From contig FZLR01000009.1 of the NCBI GenBank assembly GCA_900197615.1, positions 1 through 54,460 of the forward strand: a stretch of 54,460 nt of DNA, given 5' to 3'. The position numbers were made by a program, and so were the translations under genes. This DNA comes from Rhodospirillaceae bacterium Spongia-Bin9. GTDB taxonomy: Bacteria > Pseudomonadota > Alphaproteobacteria > Bin65. Under the pieces are notes generated by a model. The model had not been told where the DNA came from and searched no databases. It was given only the letters and a program-made list of their open reading frames with translations. This document shows positions 27,160 through 35,723 of the stretch, piece after piece. Each line of letters starts with the position of its first letter. Position 1 is the first letter of the stretch.

Positions 27160-28389
27160 ATGTCAGGGATGGATGCGCCTTCGGGCTGCGCTTGGCCGCC
27201 GACACCGGATTTCGATAGCTGGCCGGTCGAGCATCTGCCGGTCGAAGCTGCCACGGACGGCCGGATCGTCACAGTGACCTGGGACGACGGCCGGGTCAGC
27301 CGCTACCATGCGATCTGGCTACGCGACAACGCGGCCGAACCGCAGACCCATAGTCCGGTGACGCGCGAGCAGGTCGGTCATCCCTGGGACCTGCCGGAGG
27401 ACCTCGCCGCAGCGTCGGCGGGAGTGGCGGAAGGCGGAAATGTGCAAGTGACCTTCGCGCCGGAAGGCCTGACCGTGGCCTACCATCCGGGCTGGCTGCG
27501 CACGCTGGATTATTCCAACGGCCCGCGAGACGATCTGGGCAACATCGCGCCGACCTGCTGGGACGCAGGAAGCCTCGAAGCCCCGCCGGCCTTCGACGGC
27601 ACGGCCTACCTCGAAGACGACGGGACGCTGCTGGCGGCACTCGAAGCCCTGAAGGAATTCGGCATCGTGCGGTTGCGCGACGTACCGACCGACGAAATGG
27701 CGGTGCAGCGGGTGGCCGAGCGGATCGGGACGATCCGGAATTCCAATTTCGGCTTCCTGTTCGATGTCAGGACCGCGCCGATGGAATCGCGCAAGAGCGC
27801 GGATTCGAACGCCTATTTTTCCGGCGCCCTGGCGCCCCATACCGACTTGGCGACCCGGGAATACGAGCCCGGCCTGCAACTGCTGCATTGTTTGGTCAAC
27901 ACGACCAGGGGCGGCCAGGCGATCTATGTCGACGGCTTCGCGGTCGCCGACCATATCCGCAGGACCGACACGGCGCTGTGGCGGGCGATTACCGGGATCG
28001 AATGGACCTTCACGAACCGCTCGCCCGCGACGGACTATCGCTGGCGCGCGCCGTTGGTCGTGCTGGACGATGCCGGCAACCCCCGCGAAATCCGCGCCAC
28101 GACCTTCCTCCGCGGGCCGCTCAACGTCGATTCCGGCGATGTGGAAGCGGCCTATGCCGGCCTGCGCGCCTTTCAGACCCTGGCCGCCGGCGACCGCTTT
28201 CGCATGACGTTCGATTACGCGCCCGGCGACCTGATCGTCTTCGACAACCGGCGCATCCTGCACGGCCGCACGGCGTTCGATGACGCCAGCGGCGAACGGG
28301 CGCTCAAGGGCTGCTACATGGAGCGGGAAGAGGTGCTGAGCCGGATCCGCGTATTGCGGCGGGCGATACGCGCTACGAGCGCAATTTGA
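27160..28389 (+). CDS. Gamma-butyrobetaine dioxygenase-like Fe(II)/2-oxoglutarate oxygenase
   Basis: 409 residues from ATG 27160; an in-frame TTG at 27097 would add 21 residues. The N-terminal DUF971-like domain (VTWDDGRVSRYHAIWLRDNA) is followed by the TauD/BBOX catalytic domain: APHTDLATREYEPGLQLLHCL supplies the His-x-Asp iron ligands, RILHGRTAF the distal His, and ALKGCYMEREEVLSRIRVL the terminal region. BBOX enzymes hydroxylate gamma-butyrobetaine to carnitine; related ones act on trimethyllysine or other betaines. A quaternary-amine substrate would fit the MttB/DMGDH operon 18 kb away, but this is inference. Its last 17 nt overlap the convergent CoA-ligase gene. Confidence 0.87.
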   Translation: MSGMDAPSGCAWPPTPDFDSWPVEHLPVEAATDGRIVTVTWDDGRVSRYHAIWLRDNAAEPQTHSPVTREQVGHPWDLPEDLAAASAGVAEGGNVQVTFAPEGLTVAYHPGWLRTLDYSNGPRDDLGNIAPTCWDAGSLEAPPAFDGTAYLEDDGTLLAALEALKEFGIVRLRDVPTDEMAVQRVAERIGTIRNSNFGFLFDVRTAPMESRKSADSNAYFSGALAPHTDLATREYEPGLQLLHCLVNTTRGGQAIYVDGFAVADHIRRTDTALWRAITGIEWTFTNRSPATDYRWRAPLVVLDDAGNPREIRATTFLRGPLNVDSGDVEAAYAGLRAFQTLAAGDRFRMTFDYAPGDLIVFDNRRILHGRTAFDDASGERALKGCYMEREEVLSRIRVLRRAIRATSAI

Positions 28390-29965
28390 AGCGCTGGATT
28401 TTTCCCGTCGCCGTCTTGGGTAGTGCGTCGACGAATTTCCACCAGCGCGGATATTTGTAGGGCGCGAGGTTCGCCTTGACGTGGCTGTGCAGTTCTTCCT
28501 GTAGCGCCGTTGCGTCGTCGCTCACGCCTTCGGCCCGGATGATCCAGGCCTCCGGCTTGACCAGGCCGGCGTCGTCCGCGCGCCCGACGATTGCCGCCTC
28601 GAGCACCTTGGGATGGCCGATCAGGCAGGCCTCGATCTCGACCGGCGACGTCCAGATGCCGCCGACCTTCATCATGTCGTCGGAGCGGCCCTCGTAGACA
28701 AAGCAGCTGTCCTCGTCGATCCGATAGGTGTCGCCGGTGTCGAGCCAGCCGCCGTCCAGCATGGTCGAACCGGTTTTCTCCGGCTGGTTCCAGTAGGCGC
28801 GCGCCGTCGAGACGCCGCGGATTTGCAGGGCGCCGGCTTCTCCCGCGGCGAGCGGTGCGCCGTCCTCGCCGACGATGCGCGCCGCGTAGCCGGGCACCAT
28901 GAGGCCGCTGGTGCCGGGTTTCTGCATGTCCGGCCGGTTGGAGATGAAAATGTGCAGCGCTTCGGTCGAGCCGATGCCGTCCAGGATCGTCGTGCCGGTT
29001 TTCTCCCGCCAGCGCCGGAAGATATCGGCGGGCAGGGCCTCGCCGGCGGAGACGCACCAGCGCACGCTGGCCATGTCGCACGACGCGCCGCCGTCGATCG
29101 CCGCCAGTTGTGCGGCGTAGAGCGTCGGCACACCGAAATAGAGCGTCGGGCGGAAGCGCTCGAAAATGTCGAAGGTCATCTGCGGCGCCGGCCGTTCGGC
29201 GGCCAGCACCGCCGTGGCGCCGACCCATAGCGGGAAGGTCATGGCGTTGCCGAGGCCGTAGGCGAAGAACAGCTTGGCGGCGGAAAAGCAGATATCGTCC
29301 TCGCGCACGCCGAGCACATCGACGCCGTATTGCCGGCTGGTCACAACCATGTCGCGATGCCGGTGGATTGTGCCTTTCGGAAAGCCGGTCGAGCCGGAAG
29401 AGTAGAGCCAGAAACAATCGTCGTCGGCCGCGCTCGGATTCGGATCGAGGCTGTCCGAAGCCTGCGCCGCCAGAGCGGCGGCCCGGTCCTGCGGCAGCAG
29501 ATGTGCCGGCTCGTGGCGCGCCTGCGCCAACGCCTCGCGCACCGCATCGTCGTATTCCGGCGACCAGACGATGGCGGCCGCGGCCGAATCGTCGATCATG
29601 TAGGTGTAGTCTTTCCCGGTTAGCAGCGTGTTGAGCGGCACCGGCACGAAGCCGGCCTTGATGGCGCCCCAGAAGACGAAGAAGAACTCCGGACAGTCCT
29701 TCACCACCATGAGCACGCGCTCGCCAGTCGCGATGCCGAGGCTTTTCAGGGCATTGCCGTACCGGTTCACCTCGGCGGCAAGCTGTCCGTAGCTGACCTC
29801 AGCGCCGGCCGTCGTCAGGATGGCGGGTTTGCCGGCGCGGCCTTCCCCGGCGTGCCGGTCGATGAACGCCACGGCCGCATTGAAGGGAGTCGCGAAGTGC
29901 AGGGCCGCGCCGTCGGCAGAATTGGCCGTCGCGTCCGGCGTGACCTTGACCGTGTGGGCATCCAT
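28373..29965 (-). CDS. Benzoate-CoA ligase family protein
   Basis: 530 residues from ATG 29965. ANL-superfamily adenylate-forming enzyme: the P-loop-like LYSSGSTGFPKGTIHRHRDM, ILDGIGSTEALHIFISNRP (the A5 motif with GSTE as in benzoate- and 4-hydroxybenzoate-CoA ligases), GWLDTGDTY, EGRSDDMMKVGGIWTSPVEIE (hinge) and LPKTATGKIQRFKL (catalytic Lys). The motifs SSGSTGFPKG, GIGSTE and GIWTSP fit the BadA/HbaA-type group activating benzoate or hydroxybenzoate. With the 4-hydroxybenzoyl-CoA reductase-like operon 3 kb away, it could supply that enzyme's CoA ester. Exact aryl substrate unproven. Confidence 0.9.
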   Translation of the reverse strand: MDAHTVKVTPDATANSADGAALHFATPFNAAVAFIDRHAGEGRAGKPAILTTAGAEVSYGQLAAEVNRYGNALKSLGIATGERVLMVVKDCPEFFFVFWGAIKAGFVPVPLNTLLTGKDYTYMIDDSAAAAIVWSPEYDDAVREALAQARHEPAHLLPQDRAAALAAQASDSLDPNPSAADDDCFWLYSSGSTGFPKGTIHRHRDMVVTSRQYGVDVLGVREDDICFSAAKLFFAYGLGNAMTFPLWVGATAVLAAERPAPQMTFDIFERFRPTLYFGVPTLYAAQLAAIDGGASCDMASVRWCVSAGEALPADIFRRWREKTGTTILDGIGSTEALHIFISNRPDMQKPGTSGLMVPGYAARIVGEDGAPLAAGEAGALQIRGVSTARAYWNQPEKTGSTMLDGGWLDTGDTYRIDEDSCFVYEGRSDDMMKVGGIWTSPVEIEACLIGHPKVLEAAIVGRADDAGLVKPEAWIIRAEGVSDDATALQEELHSHVKANLAPYKYPRWWKFVDALPKTATGKIQRFKLRS

Positions 29966-30151
29966 TGCAGCCCTCCTTGTCAATAATGCGCCGATACCCT
30001 GCCGGCCCGGAAGCGCGCGGCGAATTGCACGGGGTGTTCGGGTTTTCCCGGCTTTAGCACAGAGGCATCTTTCGATTCACCGTGCAACAGGGCGCGTCCG
30101 TTTTCGCGTGCCCGCCGCCCGATACCGCCACCCGATCCTGCCGCCGCTGCC

Positions 30152-31183
30152 ATGGTCGCGCCGCACCCCGAACCCGTGCATCCGTCGGTCCGCCGCTGGC
30201 TCCTGCTGGTAGCCGGCATGATCTTCGCCATGGTCTTGCTCGGCGGGTTGACCCGGCTGACCGAGTCCGGCCTGTCGATGACCGAATGGCGGCCCCTGTT
30301 CGGCTGGCTGCCGCCGACGAGCGACGAGGCCTGGGAGCGCCTGTTCGGACTCTACAGGCAAACGCCGCAATACCGGCAGGTCTTTCCCGACCTGACCGTC
30401 GGCGGGTTCAAGGCGATCTTCTGGCTGGAATACCTGCACCGCCTGTTCGGCCGGCTGATCGGCGTCGTCTTCCTGGGCGGTTTCGTCTATCTGCTGCTCC
30501 GCCGCCGCCTGCCGCGCCGGCTCATACCCCCGCTGATAGCGCTGTTCGTCCTGGGCGGCCTGCAGGGCGCGCTGGGCTGGTACATGGTTGCCAGCGGCCT
30601 GATCGACCGGCCCTCGGTCAGCCATTACCGACTCGCCGCCCACCTGTCGCTGGCGATGATCCTCTACGCCTGGATCGTCTGGACGATCGCCCGCACGGGC
30701 CGGCCGGTCGAGCCGGCGGCGGCAGGAGGCCGGCTGTTGCCGTTCGCCGTCTACGCGGCGATCGCTGTGACCGTCGTCTACGGCGCGTTCGTCGCGGGAT
30801 TGGACGCCGGCAAGATCTACAACACCTTCCCCACGATGGGCGGTGCGCTGGTTCCTCTCGACTATCTCCGGCCGGGGCGGGGCGTCGCCGAACTGGTCGC
30901 CAATCCGGTCGCGGTGCAATTCAATCACCGGGTGCTGGCAATCGTCACCGTGTTGCTCATCCTCGCCCTGTGGTGGCAGACCCGCAGGCAGGGCGGCGGC
31001 CCGGAGCGGCGATGGGCGAATTGGTTGCTCGCTGCCACCCTGATTCAGACCGGGCTCGGCATCGCGACGTTACTCCTGTTCGCGCCGGTCTGGCTGGCCG
31101 CGCTGCACCAGGCGGGCGCCATGCTGCTCGTGACCGCCGCCGTGCTGCACGCCACGGCCCGTCGGCGCATCCGGGCCGATTAG
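30152..31183 (+). CDS. ctaA: Heme A synthase, COX15/CtaA type
   Basis: 343 residues, polytopic inner-membrane enzyme that oxidises heme O to heme A for aa3-type cytochrome oxidase. About eight transmembrane helices are visible, beginning with WLLLVAGMIFAMVLLGGLTRLTESGLSMTEWRP, a signature of the alphaproteobacterial/mitochondrial type. Conserved heme-ligand His residues lie in FWLEYLHRLFGR, HYRLAAHLSLAM, QFNHRVLAIVT and LAALHQAGAMLL. The FVAGLDAGKIYNTFPTMGG loop is also characteristic. It implies aerobic respiration. Convergent with radC, 16 bp apart; the CoA-ligase gene is divergent upstream. Confidence 0.96.
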   Translation: MVAPHPEPVHPSVRRWLLLVAGMIFAMVLLGGLTRLTESGLSMTEWRPLFGWLPPTSDEAWERLFGLYRQTPQYRQVFPDLTVGGFKAIFWLEYLHRLFGRLIGVVFLGGFVYLLLRRRLPRRLIPPLIALFVLGGLQGALGWYMVASGLIDRPSVSHYRLAAHLSLAMILYAWIVWTIARTGRPVEPAAAGGRLLPFAVYAAIAVTVVYGAFVAGLDAGKIYNTFPTMGGALVPLDYLRPGRGVAELVANPVAVQFNHRVLAIVTVLLILALWWQTRRQGGGPERRWANWLLAATLIQTGLGIATLLLFAPVWLAALHQAGAMLLVTAAVLHATARRRIRAD

Positions 31184-31199
31184 GCGAGCGTCTGCGGTA

Positions 31200-31970
31200 C
31201 TACAGCAACCCCAGCGTGCGGAAGGAGGTATCGCCCTCGGCGCTGACGATCAGATGATCGAGCACCGTAATGCCGATGGGCGCCAGCGCCTCCTTGAGCG
31301 ACTTGGTCATCCGGATGTCGGCATCGCTCGGCGCCGGGTTGCCCGAGGGATGGTTGTGCACCAGGACCACCGCGGTTGCGCCCCGGTCCAGCGCCCGGTG
31401 CGCGACTTCCCGGGGATAGACCGGCGTATGATCGATAGTGCCGCGCTGGACGATCTCGTCGCCGATCATCCGGTTCTGCTTGTCGAGAAAGAGCACCCGG
31501 AACTGCTCGACCGGCTCCCGGCCCATGGCGGCGCGGCAGAAGCCGATCACCTTGCGGTAGTTGTTCAGCACCGGCCGCCCCGACGCCTCGTGCCGCGCCA
31601 GGCGGACGCCCGCCGCCGCTGCCGCCTCGATCGCCGCCGCCGCAGCGAGACCGATGCCCTTTGTTCGCAGCAGGTCGGCCGGGCTCGCCGCCAACACGTT
31701 GCCGAGCGAGCCGAACTCCGCAATCAGCCGCTTGGCTGCCGGTTTGACGTCGCCGCGCGGGCTGGCGGCGAACAGGATCAGCTCCAGAAGCTCATAGTCG
31801 GGCAGGGCGTCCGCGCCGCCGTCGAGAAACCGCCGGCGCAACCGTTCCCGGTGACCGCCGAGGGATTTGTCTTTCGGATCGAATTCGGGAACGGGGTCGT
31901 GATGTTGCGCACTTGCCTCGTCCGTACGGGGCGGAGTTTCCGGCCAACGATGCTCGAAATCACGCAGCAT
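31200..31970 (-). CDS. radC: RadC-family JAB/MPN domain protein (UPF0758)
   Basis: 256 residues. N-terminal helix-hairpin-helix part (LPDYELLELILFAASPRGDVKPAAKRLIAEFGSLGNVLAA, then LLRTKGIG) and a C-terminal JAMM metalloprotease-like domain with ligands in HTPVYPREVAHRAL and HNHPSGNPAPSDADIRMT, then DHLIVS. Historically linked to DNA repair, but the biochemical role is unsettled. It follows map on the same strand with a 63-bp gap, a gene order common in alphaproteobacteria. Confidence 0.95.
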   Translation of the reverse strand: MLRDFEHRWPETPPRTDEASAQHHDPVPEFDPKDKSLGGHRERLRRRFLDGGADALPDYELLELILFAASPRGDVKPAAKRLIAEFGSLGNVLAASPADLLRTKGIGLAAAAAIEAAAAAGVRLARHEASGRPVLNNYRKVIGFCRAAMGREPVEQFRVLFLDKQNRMIGDEIVQRGTIDHTPVYPREVAHRALDRGATAVVLVHNHPSGNPAPSDADIRMTKSLKEALAPIGITVLDHLIVSAEGDTSFRTLGLL

Positions 31971-32033
31971 GAATTCGAATATACACGGAACGTTCCATTA
32001 ACATCAATGAAAAATACGGCTGCTGCCGGAAAA

Positions 32034-32876
32034 TCAAGCTGCCTGCTCGACGGTTTCATAGGGCGGCTTCTGCCAGCCGCGCGGCGAACCGGTGAAAATT
32101 TCGCAGCCTTCTGCCGTCACGCCCATGGAATGTTCGAACTGCGCCGAGAGCTTGCGGTCGCGGGTGACGGCGGTCCAGCCGTCCTGCAGGATTTTCGTCG
32201 CCGGGGCGCCGGCGTTGATCATCGGCTCGATGGTGAAAAACATGCCCTCCTGCAGCACGATGCCGGTGCCCGGTTCGCCGTAATGCAGCACACTCGGCGT
32301 ATCGTGGAACACCGTGCCGAGCCCGTGGCCGCAAAAATCGCGGACGACCGAGAAGCCCTGGCTTTCGGCATAGCCCTGGATGGCGGCGCCGATATCGCCG
32401 AGTGTCGCGCCGGGCCGGACGGCCTCGATCCCCGTCATCATCGCCGTCCAGGTGACGTCGATCAGCCGCTGCACCCGCACGCCGACCTTTCCGACCGGAA
32501 ACATGCGGCTGGTGTCGCCGTGCCAGCCGTCCAGGATCACGGTGACGTCGATGTTCACGGAATCGCCGTTCTTGAGGATTTTCCGCTCGTCGGGGATGCC
32601 GTGGCAGACGACATGGTTGACCGAGGTGCAGATGGATTTCGGAAAGCCGCGATAGTCGAGCGGGGCGGGCACTGCACCGCGATCGCAGATGAAGTCGTGG
32701 CACAGCCGGTCCAGCTCGCCGGTCGAGATGCCGGGTTCGACATAGGGCGTGATGAAGTCGAGGGTCTCGGCCGCCAGCCGGCCGGCCCGGCGCATGCCGT
32801 CGAATTCGGCGGCATCGTGCAGTTTCACCAGCGTGCGGGATTTGCCCGACCTGTCGTAAAGGGTCTCTGTTCTCAT
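32034..32876 (-). CDS. map: Methionine aminopeptidase, type I
   Basis: 280 residues. Removes N-terminal Met from nascent proteins. Pita-bread fold with metal ligands in NIDVTVILDGWHGDTSRMF (two Asp), GHGLGTVFHDTP (His), FFTIEPMI (Glu) and SAQFEHSMGVT (Glu). SICTSVNHVVCHGIP supplies the substrate-pocket His. Slightly longer than E. coli Map (264 residues), with an N-terminal extension of about 20 residues. In a run with sfsA upstream and radC downstream on the minus strand. Confidence 0.96.
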   Translation of the reverse strand: MRTETLYDRSGKSRTLVKLHDAAEFDGMRRAGRLAAETLDFITPYVEPGISTGELDRLCHDFICDRGAVPAPLDYRGFPKSICTSVNHVVCHGIPDERKILKNGDSVNIDVTVILDGWHGDTSRMFPVGKVGVRVQRLIDVTWTAMMTGIEAVRPGATLGDIGAAIQGYAESQGFSVVRDFCGHGLGTVFHDTPSVLHYGEPGTGIVLQEGMFFTIEPMINAGAPATKILQDGWTAVTRDRKLSAQFEHSMGVTAEGCEIFTGSPRGWQKPPYETVEQAA

Positions 32877-32915
32877 CGAGCCGGATTTGAATTTGCGCTC
32901 CGGATACCTAGCCCC

Positions 32916-33632
32916 TCAAATCTCGACCGGCAAGGGACCGGCCGCGGCAATCCCGCGGGGCGAAATGCGGCAGCCGAGGGCGCGGAACTCGACGCCGGCC
33001 TCCCGGGCGGCTTTTGCCGCTGCGGCATATGCCGGGTCGATATCCGCTGCCAGGCGGACGGCCGCGCAATCCTCCCGCTGCACCAGGTAGAGCAGCATCG
33101 CCCGGCCGCCGGCCGTGCAGACCGAGGCCAGGTCGCGCAAATGGCGGGCGCCGCGCGCGGTCACGGCATCGGGAAATTCGCCGGCATGGGGCGCTGCCTG
33201 CGAGCGGCGCAGCGTTACGCTCTTGACCTCGAGATGGCAGGGCGGTCCGGCCTCCGGCGTCAGCAGGAAATCGACCCGCGAGCCGGTGCCGTAGCGGACC
33301 TCGCGCCGGATCGCCGCCGCGGCGGGAGCGGGCTCGACGCGGCCGGCCTTCAGGGCTTCCTCGACTATGGCGTTGGCCCGCCCGGTGTTGATGCCGACAA
33401 AGCTACCGGTCGCTGCGTCGCGCACCAGCTCCCAGGTCCATTGCAGCTTGCGCTTCGGGTTGGCGGCGGGCGACAGCCAGACCTCGGTGTCCGGCTCCGC
33501 CAACCCCGCCATCGAGCCGGGATTGGGGCAATGGGCGACGACCCGCTCGCCCGATTCCAGATCGACATCGGCCAGGAACCGCTTGTAGCGCCGGACCAGC
33601 GCGCCGCGACGCAGGGGAGCGGGGAAGAGCAT
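32916..33632 (-). CDS. sfsA: SfsA-family DNA/RNA nuclease (sugar fermentation stimulation protein)
   Basis: 238 residues from ATG 33632. The family signature runs YKRFLADVDLESGERVVAHCPNPGSM near the N-terminus, NPKRKLQWTWELV, GTGSRVDFLLT (Asp), HLEVKSVTL (the E-x-K of a PD-(D/E)xK-like site) and FPDAVTARGARHLRDLA. E. coli SfsA was first described as a DNA-binding regulator of maltose metabolism; the fold suggests a nuclease. Divergent from the CinA-like gene and 39 bp upstream of map, so probably co-transcribed with it. Confidence 0.94.
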   Translation of the reverse strand: MLFPAPLRRGALVRRYKRFLADVDLESGERVVAHCPNPGSMAGLAEPDTEVWLSPAANPKRKLQWTWELVRDAATGSFVGINTGRANAIVEEALKAGRVEPAPAAAAIRREVRYGTGSRVDFLLTPEAGPPCHLEVKSVTLRRSQAAPHAGEFPDAVTARGARHLRDLASVCTAGGRAMLLYLVQREDCAAVRLAADIDPAYAAAAKAAREAGVEFRALGCRISPRGIAAAGPLPVEI

Positions 33633-33775
33633 GCGGCCCGGTTTATGGCAGCCGGGGCGCGGCGGCAAGCTGCCCGCCGGTCGATGCCGGGCGGCGCAGG
33701 CGGCTTGTCCGTTGCAGGGCGCAGGCGAGGCGCTATTCTCCGCCGCACAAGCGACGTCGCATCGACCGGAAATCC

Positions 33776-34537
33776 ATGACCAGCACCAAGACCGAATACA
33801 TCGCCTGCCTGATCGTCATCGGCAACGAAATCCTGTCCGGGCGGACGCGCGACGCCAACCTCCAGTATCTGGCCGGCAGGCTGAACGGCTGGGGCGTGCA
33901 GCTGCGCGAGGCGCGGGTCATTCCCGATATCGAGCAGACCATCGTCGATACGGTGAACCACTGCCGGCAGGCGTTCGACTACGTTTTCACCACCGGCGGC
34001 ATCGGGCCGACCCATGACGACATTACTGCGGCCAGCGTGGCGAAGGCATTCGGCGTCGGACTGGTCAAGGATCCCAAGAGTTTCGCGCTGATGGCGGCGC
34101 GCTACGAGACCCCGGAGGAATTCAACGAGTCGCGGCGGAAAATGTGCTTCATTCCGGAGGGCGCCGTGCCGGTCGAGAATTCGGTTTCCGTCGCACCGGG
34201 CTTCCAGATCGACAATGTGTTCGTGCTCGCCGGCGTCCCCTCGATCATGCGCGCCATGGTGGATACGCTGCAGAACCGGCTGGTCGGCGGCGCGCCGGTC
34301 AAATCGCGCTCCATCGGCTGCCATTTGCCGGAAGGCGCGGTCGCCGGGGGCCTTGCGGACATTCAGGGACGCTGGCCGGATATCGACATCGGCAGCTATC
34401 CCTTCTACCGGGAGGGCAAGTTCGGCACCAGCCTGGTGCTGCGCGGCACCGACGAGGCGGCGCTCGACGCCACCTGCTCGGCGGTGGAGGCGATGGTGAT
34501 CCGGCTCGGCGGCGTGCCGATGCCCGAAGAGGATTGA
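33776..34537 (+). CDS. CinA N-terminal-like molybdopterin-binding-domain protein
   Basis: 253 residues. MoaB/MogA-like domain as found in the first half of competence/damage-inducible protein CinA: ACLIVIGNEILSGRTRDANLQYLAGRLNGWGVQL, DYVFTTGGIGPTHDDITAASVAKAF and VFVLAGVPSIMRAM. It lacks the C-terminal amidohydrolase (PncC) domain of full-length CinA, so it is the short form common in alphaproteobacteria. CinA proteins with this domain have ADP-ribose/pyridine-nucleotide-related pyrophosphatase activity; activity here is not established. Divergent from sfsA with 143 bp between. Confidence 0.9.
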   Translation: MTSTKTEYIACLIVIGNEILSGRTRDANLQYLAGRLNGWGVQLREARVIPDIEQTIVDTVNHCRQAFDYVFTTGGIGPTHDDITAASVAKAFGVGLVKDPKSFALMAARYETPEEFNESRRKMCFIPEGAVPVENSVSVAPGFQIDNVFVLAGVPSIMRAMVDTLQNRLVGGAPVKSRSIGCHLPEGAVAGGLADIQGRWPDIDIGSYPFYREGKFGTSLVLRGTDEAALDATCSAVEAMVIRLGGVPMPEED

Positions 34538-34571
34538 ACCCGGCGGGGAACGGCGGGCGCCCGCGCGCGGC

Positions 34572-34811
34572 TCACCGCCCGCGATTTCTTTCTGCGCGCC
34601 GCAGCAATGCGGCAATGACGAGGCCGACGATCCAGCCGGCCAGCGGCACGGTGAAGATGAAGTTGAACAGGAAATCGCCGGTGTCGCCGTTCGTCGCGAC
34701 GACGATGCCGGCCATCCAGATGGCCGACAGGATATAGCCGATGCGCTGGACCGGTTCCTTCCGGCGCCACCAGGGCCGTTCGGCGGGGGAGGGATCTTCC
34801 GGATCGGCCAT
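34572..34811 (-). CDS. Small two-helix membrane protein, unknown function
   Basis: 79 residues. A charged proline-rich N-terminus (ADPEDPSPAERPWWRRKEPVQR) precedes two predicted transmembrane segments, IGYILSAIWMAGIVVAT and FLFNFIFTVPLAGWIVGLVIAALL, and a basic tail (RRAERNRGR). I recognise no family. The composition and codon use match the neighbours, and a tail-to-tail arrangement with the CinA-like gene (34-bp gap) supports it being real. Confidence 0.7.
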   Translation of the reverse strand: MADPEDPSPAERPWWRRKEPVQRIGYILSAIWMAGIVVATNGDTGDFLFNFIFTVPLAGWIVGLVIAALLRRAERNRGR

Positions 34812-34963
34812 TCGAGCCAGGGCTGTCCATTCGGGAGAGGCGGGCAGGGCGTGGGCGAGGCTTACCGGCCCGCTGCCGGTTGCGCAATGTCGGACAAAGG
34901 ACTTACCTATCCGTCGACCCTATTCTTCGCCGCTATCTTTCGTCGTGGCCGGCGGCGGCCCGG

Positions 34964-35050
34964 GCCCGCTTGGTGGAATCGGTAGACACGAGGGACTTAA
35001 AATCCCTTTCGCGTAAGCGAGTGCGAGTTCAAGTCTCGCAGCGGGCACCA
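34964..35050 (+). tRNA. tRNA-Leu (anticodon TAA)
   Basis: Acceptor stem GCCCGCT (34964-34970) pairs with AGCGGGC (35040-35046), followed by encoded ACCA (35047-35050). The anticodon stem AGGGA/TCCCT encloses loop CTTAAAA with anticodon TAA. A long variable arm (TTCGCGTAAGCGAG) and T-arm GCGAG-TTCAAGT-CTCGC confirm a class II tRNA-Leu of 87 nt. Confidence 0.97.
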
Positions 35051-35088
35051 CAATTCCGATGTGCTGGTTTCCGGAACGCGACCGCTTG

Positions 35089-35376
35089 CTACGCTACGGC
35101 GATCCGCTCGACCTTGATCCTGCGATCCAGGTCGCGCGAGCGGGACAGATCGAACGCCATCTGCATGCCGAGCCAGGTCTCGGGCGTCGAACCGAACGCT
35201 TTCGATAACCGGTAGGCCATCTCGATCGAAACGGACGCCTTTTCATTGACCAGGTTGGAGAGCGCCTGGCGCCCGACTCCGAGGCGCCTAGCCCCTTCCG
35301 TAACCGACAGGCCCAGCGGTTTCAGGCAATCCTCGCGCACGATGGCGCCGGGATGCACAGGGTTCTTCATGGCCAT
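35089..35376 (-). CDS. higA: HigA-family XRE antitoxin
   Basis: 95 residues. Helix-turn-helix protein of the HigA type: HPGAIVREDCLKPLGLSVTEGARRLGVGRQALSNLVNEKASVSIEMAYRLSKAFGSTPETWLGMQ is the classic HigA signature. It is 11 bp downstream of the toxin gene (toxin-first order as usual for higBA). Expected to neutralise the toxin and repress the operon. Located 38 bp past tRNA-Leu on the opposite strand. Confidence 0.92.
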   Translation of the reverse strand: MAMKNPVHPGAIVREDCLKPLGLSVTEGARRLGVGRQALSNLVNEKASVSIEMAYRLSKAFGSTPETWLGMQMAFDLSRSRDLDRRIKVERIAVA

Positions 35377-35387
35377 GAGGCGCGCTC

Positions 35388-35666
35388 CTAATGATAGTCC
35401 AGGTAATTCACATCGACTGCGTGTTCGCCATCGAAGCGGAAGGTCACACGCCAGTTGGCCGAGACGGTAACCGCAAAGTGGCCGCGCTGACGTCCTTTGA
35501 GCGGGTGCAACCGAAAACCGGGAAGGTCCAGACTCTTCGGACTGCTGCTCCGGTCCAGCGCTGTCAGAATGCGCAGGAGTTTCGGAATGTGACCCGGCGG
35601 CACCTTTGCCGATCGCCCGTGTTCGTAAAGTTCCTTCAGGCCGCGATGGCGGAACGTTCTTATCAC
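35388..35666 (-). CDS. higB: HigB-family RelE-like toxin
   Basis: 92 residues. Type II toxin with the HigB pattern: MIRTFRHRGLKELYEHG at the start, HIPKLLRILTALDRSSSPKSLDLPGFRLHPLKG, and the C-terminal HFAVTVSANWRVTFRFDGEHAVDVNYLDYH. RelE-superfamily toxins of this type cleave mRNA on the ribosome. First gene of the pair; stop to antitoxin start gap is 11 bp. Confidence 0.93.
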   Translation of the reverse strand: MIRTFRHRGLKELYEHGRSAKVPPGHIPKLLRILTALDRSSSPKSLDLPGFRLHPLKGRQRGHFAVTVSANWRVTFRFDGEHAVDVNYLDYH

Positions 35667-35723
35667 CGAATTGTTGTATGCTGTCGCCCGACAGTAATCA
35701 ACGCAAAACGAATTTCATCGCTC

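Noticed and set aside
31254-33779. 841-residue plus-strand open frame
   Set aside because: Antisense to radC, map and sfsA, all of which have clear motifs.
34880-35215. 111-residue plus-strand frame across tRNA-Leu
   Set aside because: It runs through the tRNA gene and antisense to higA.
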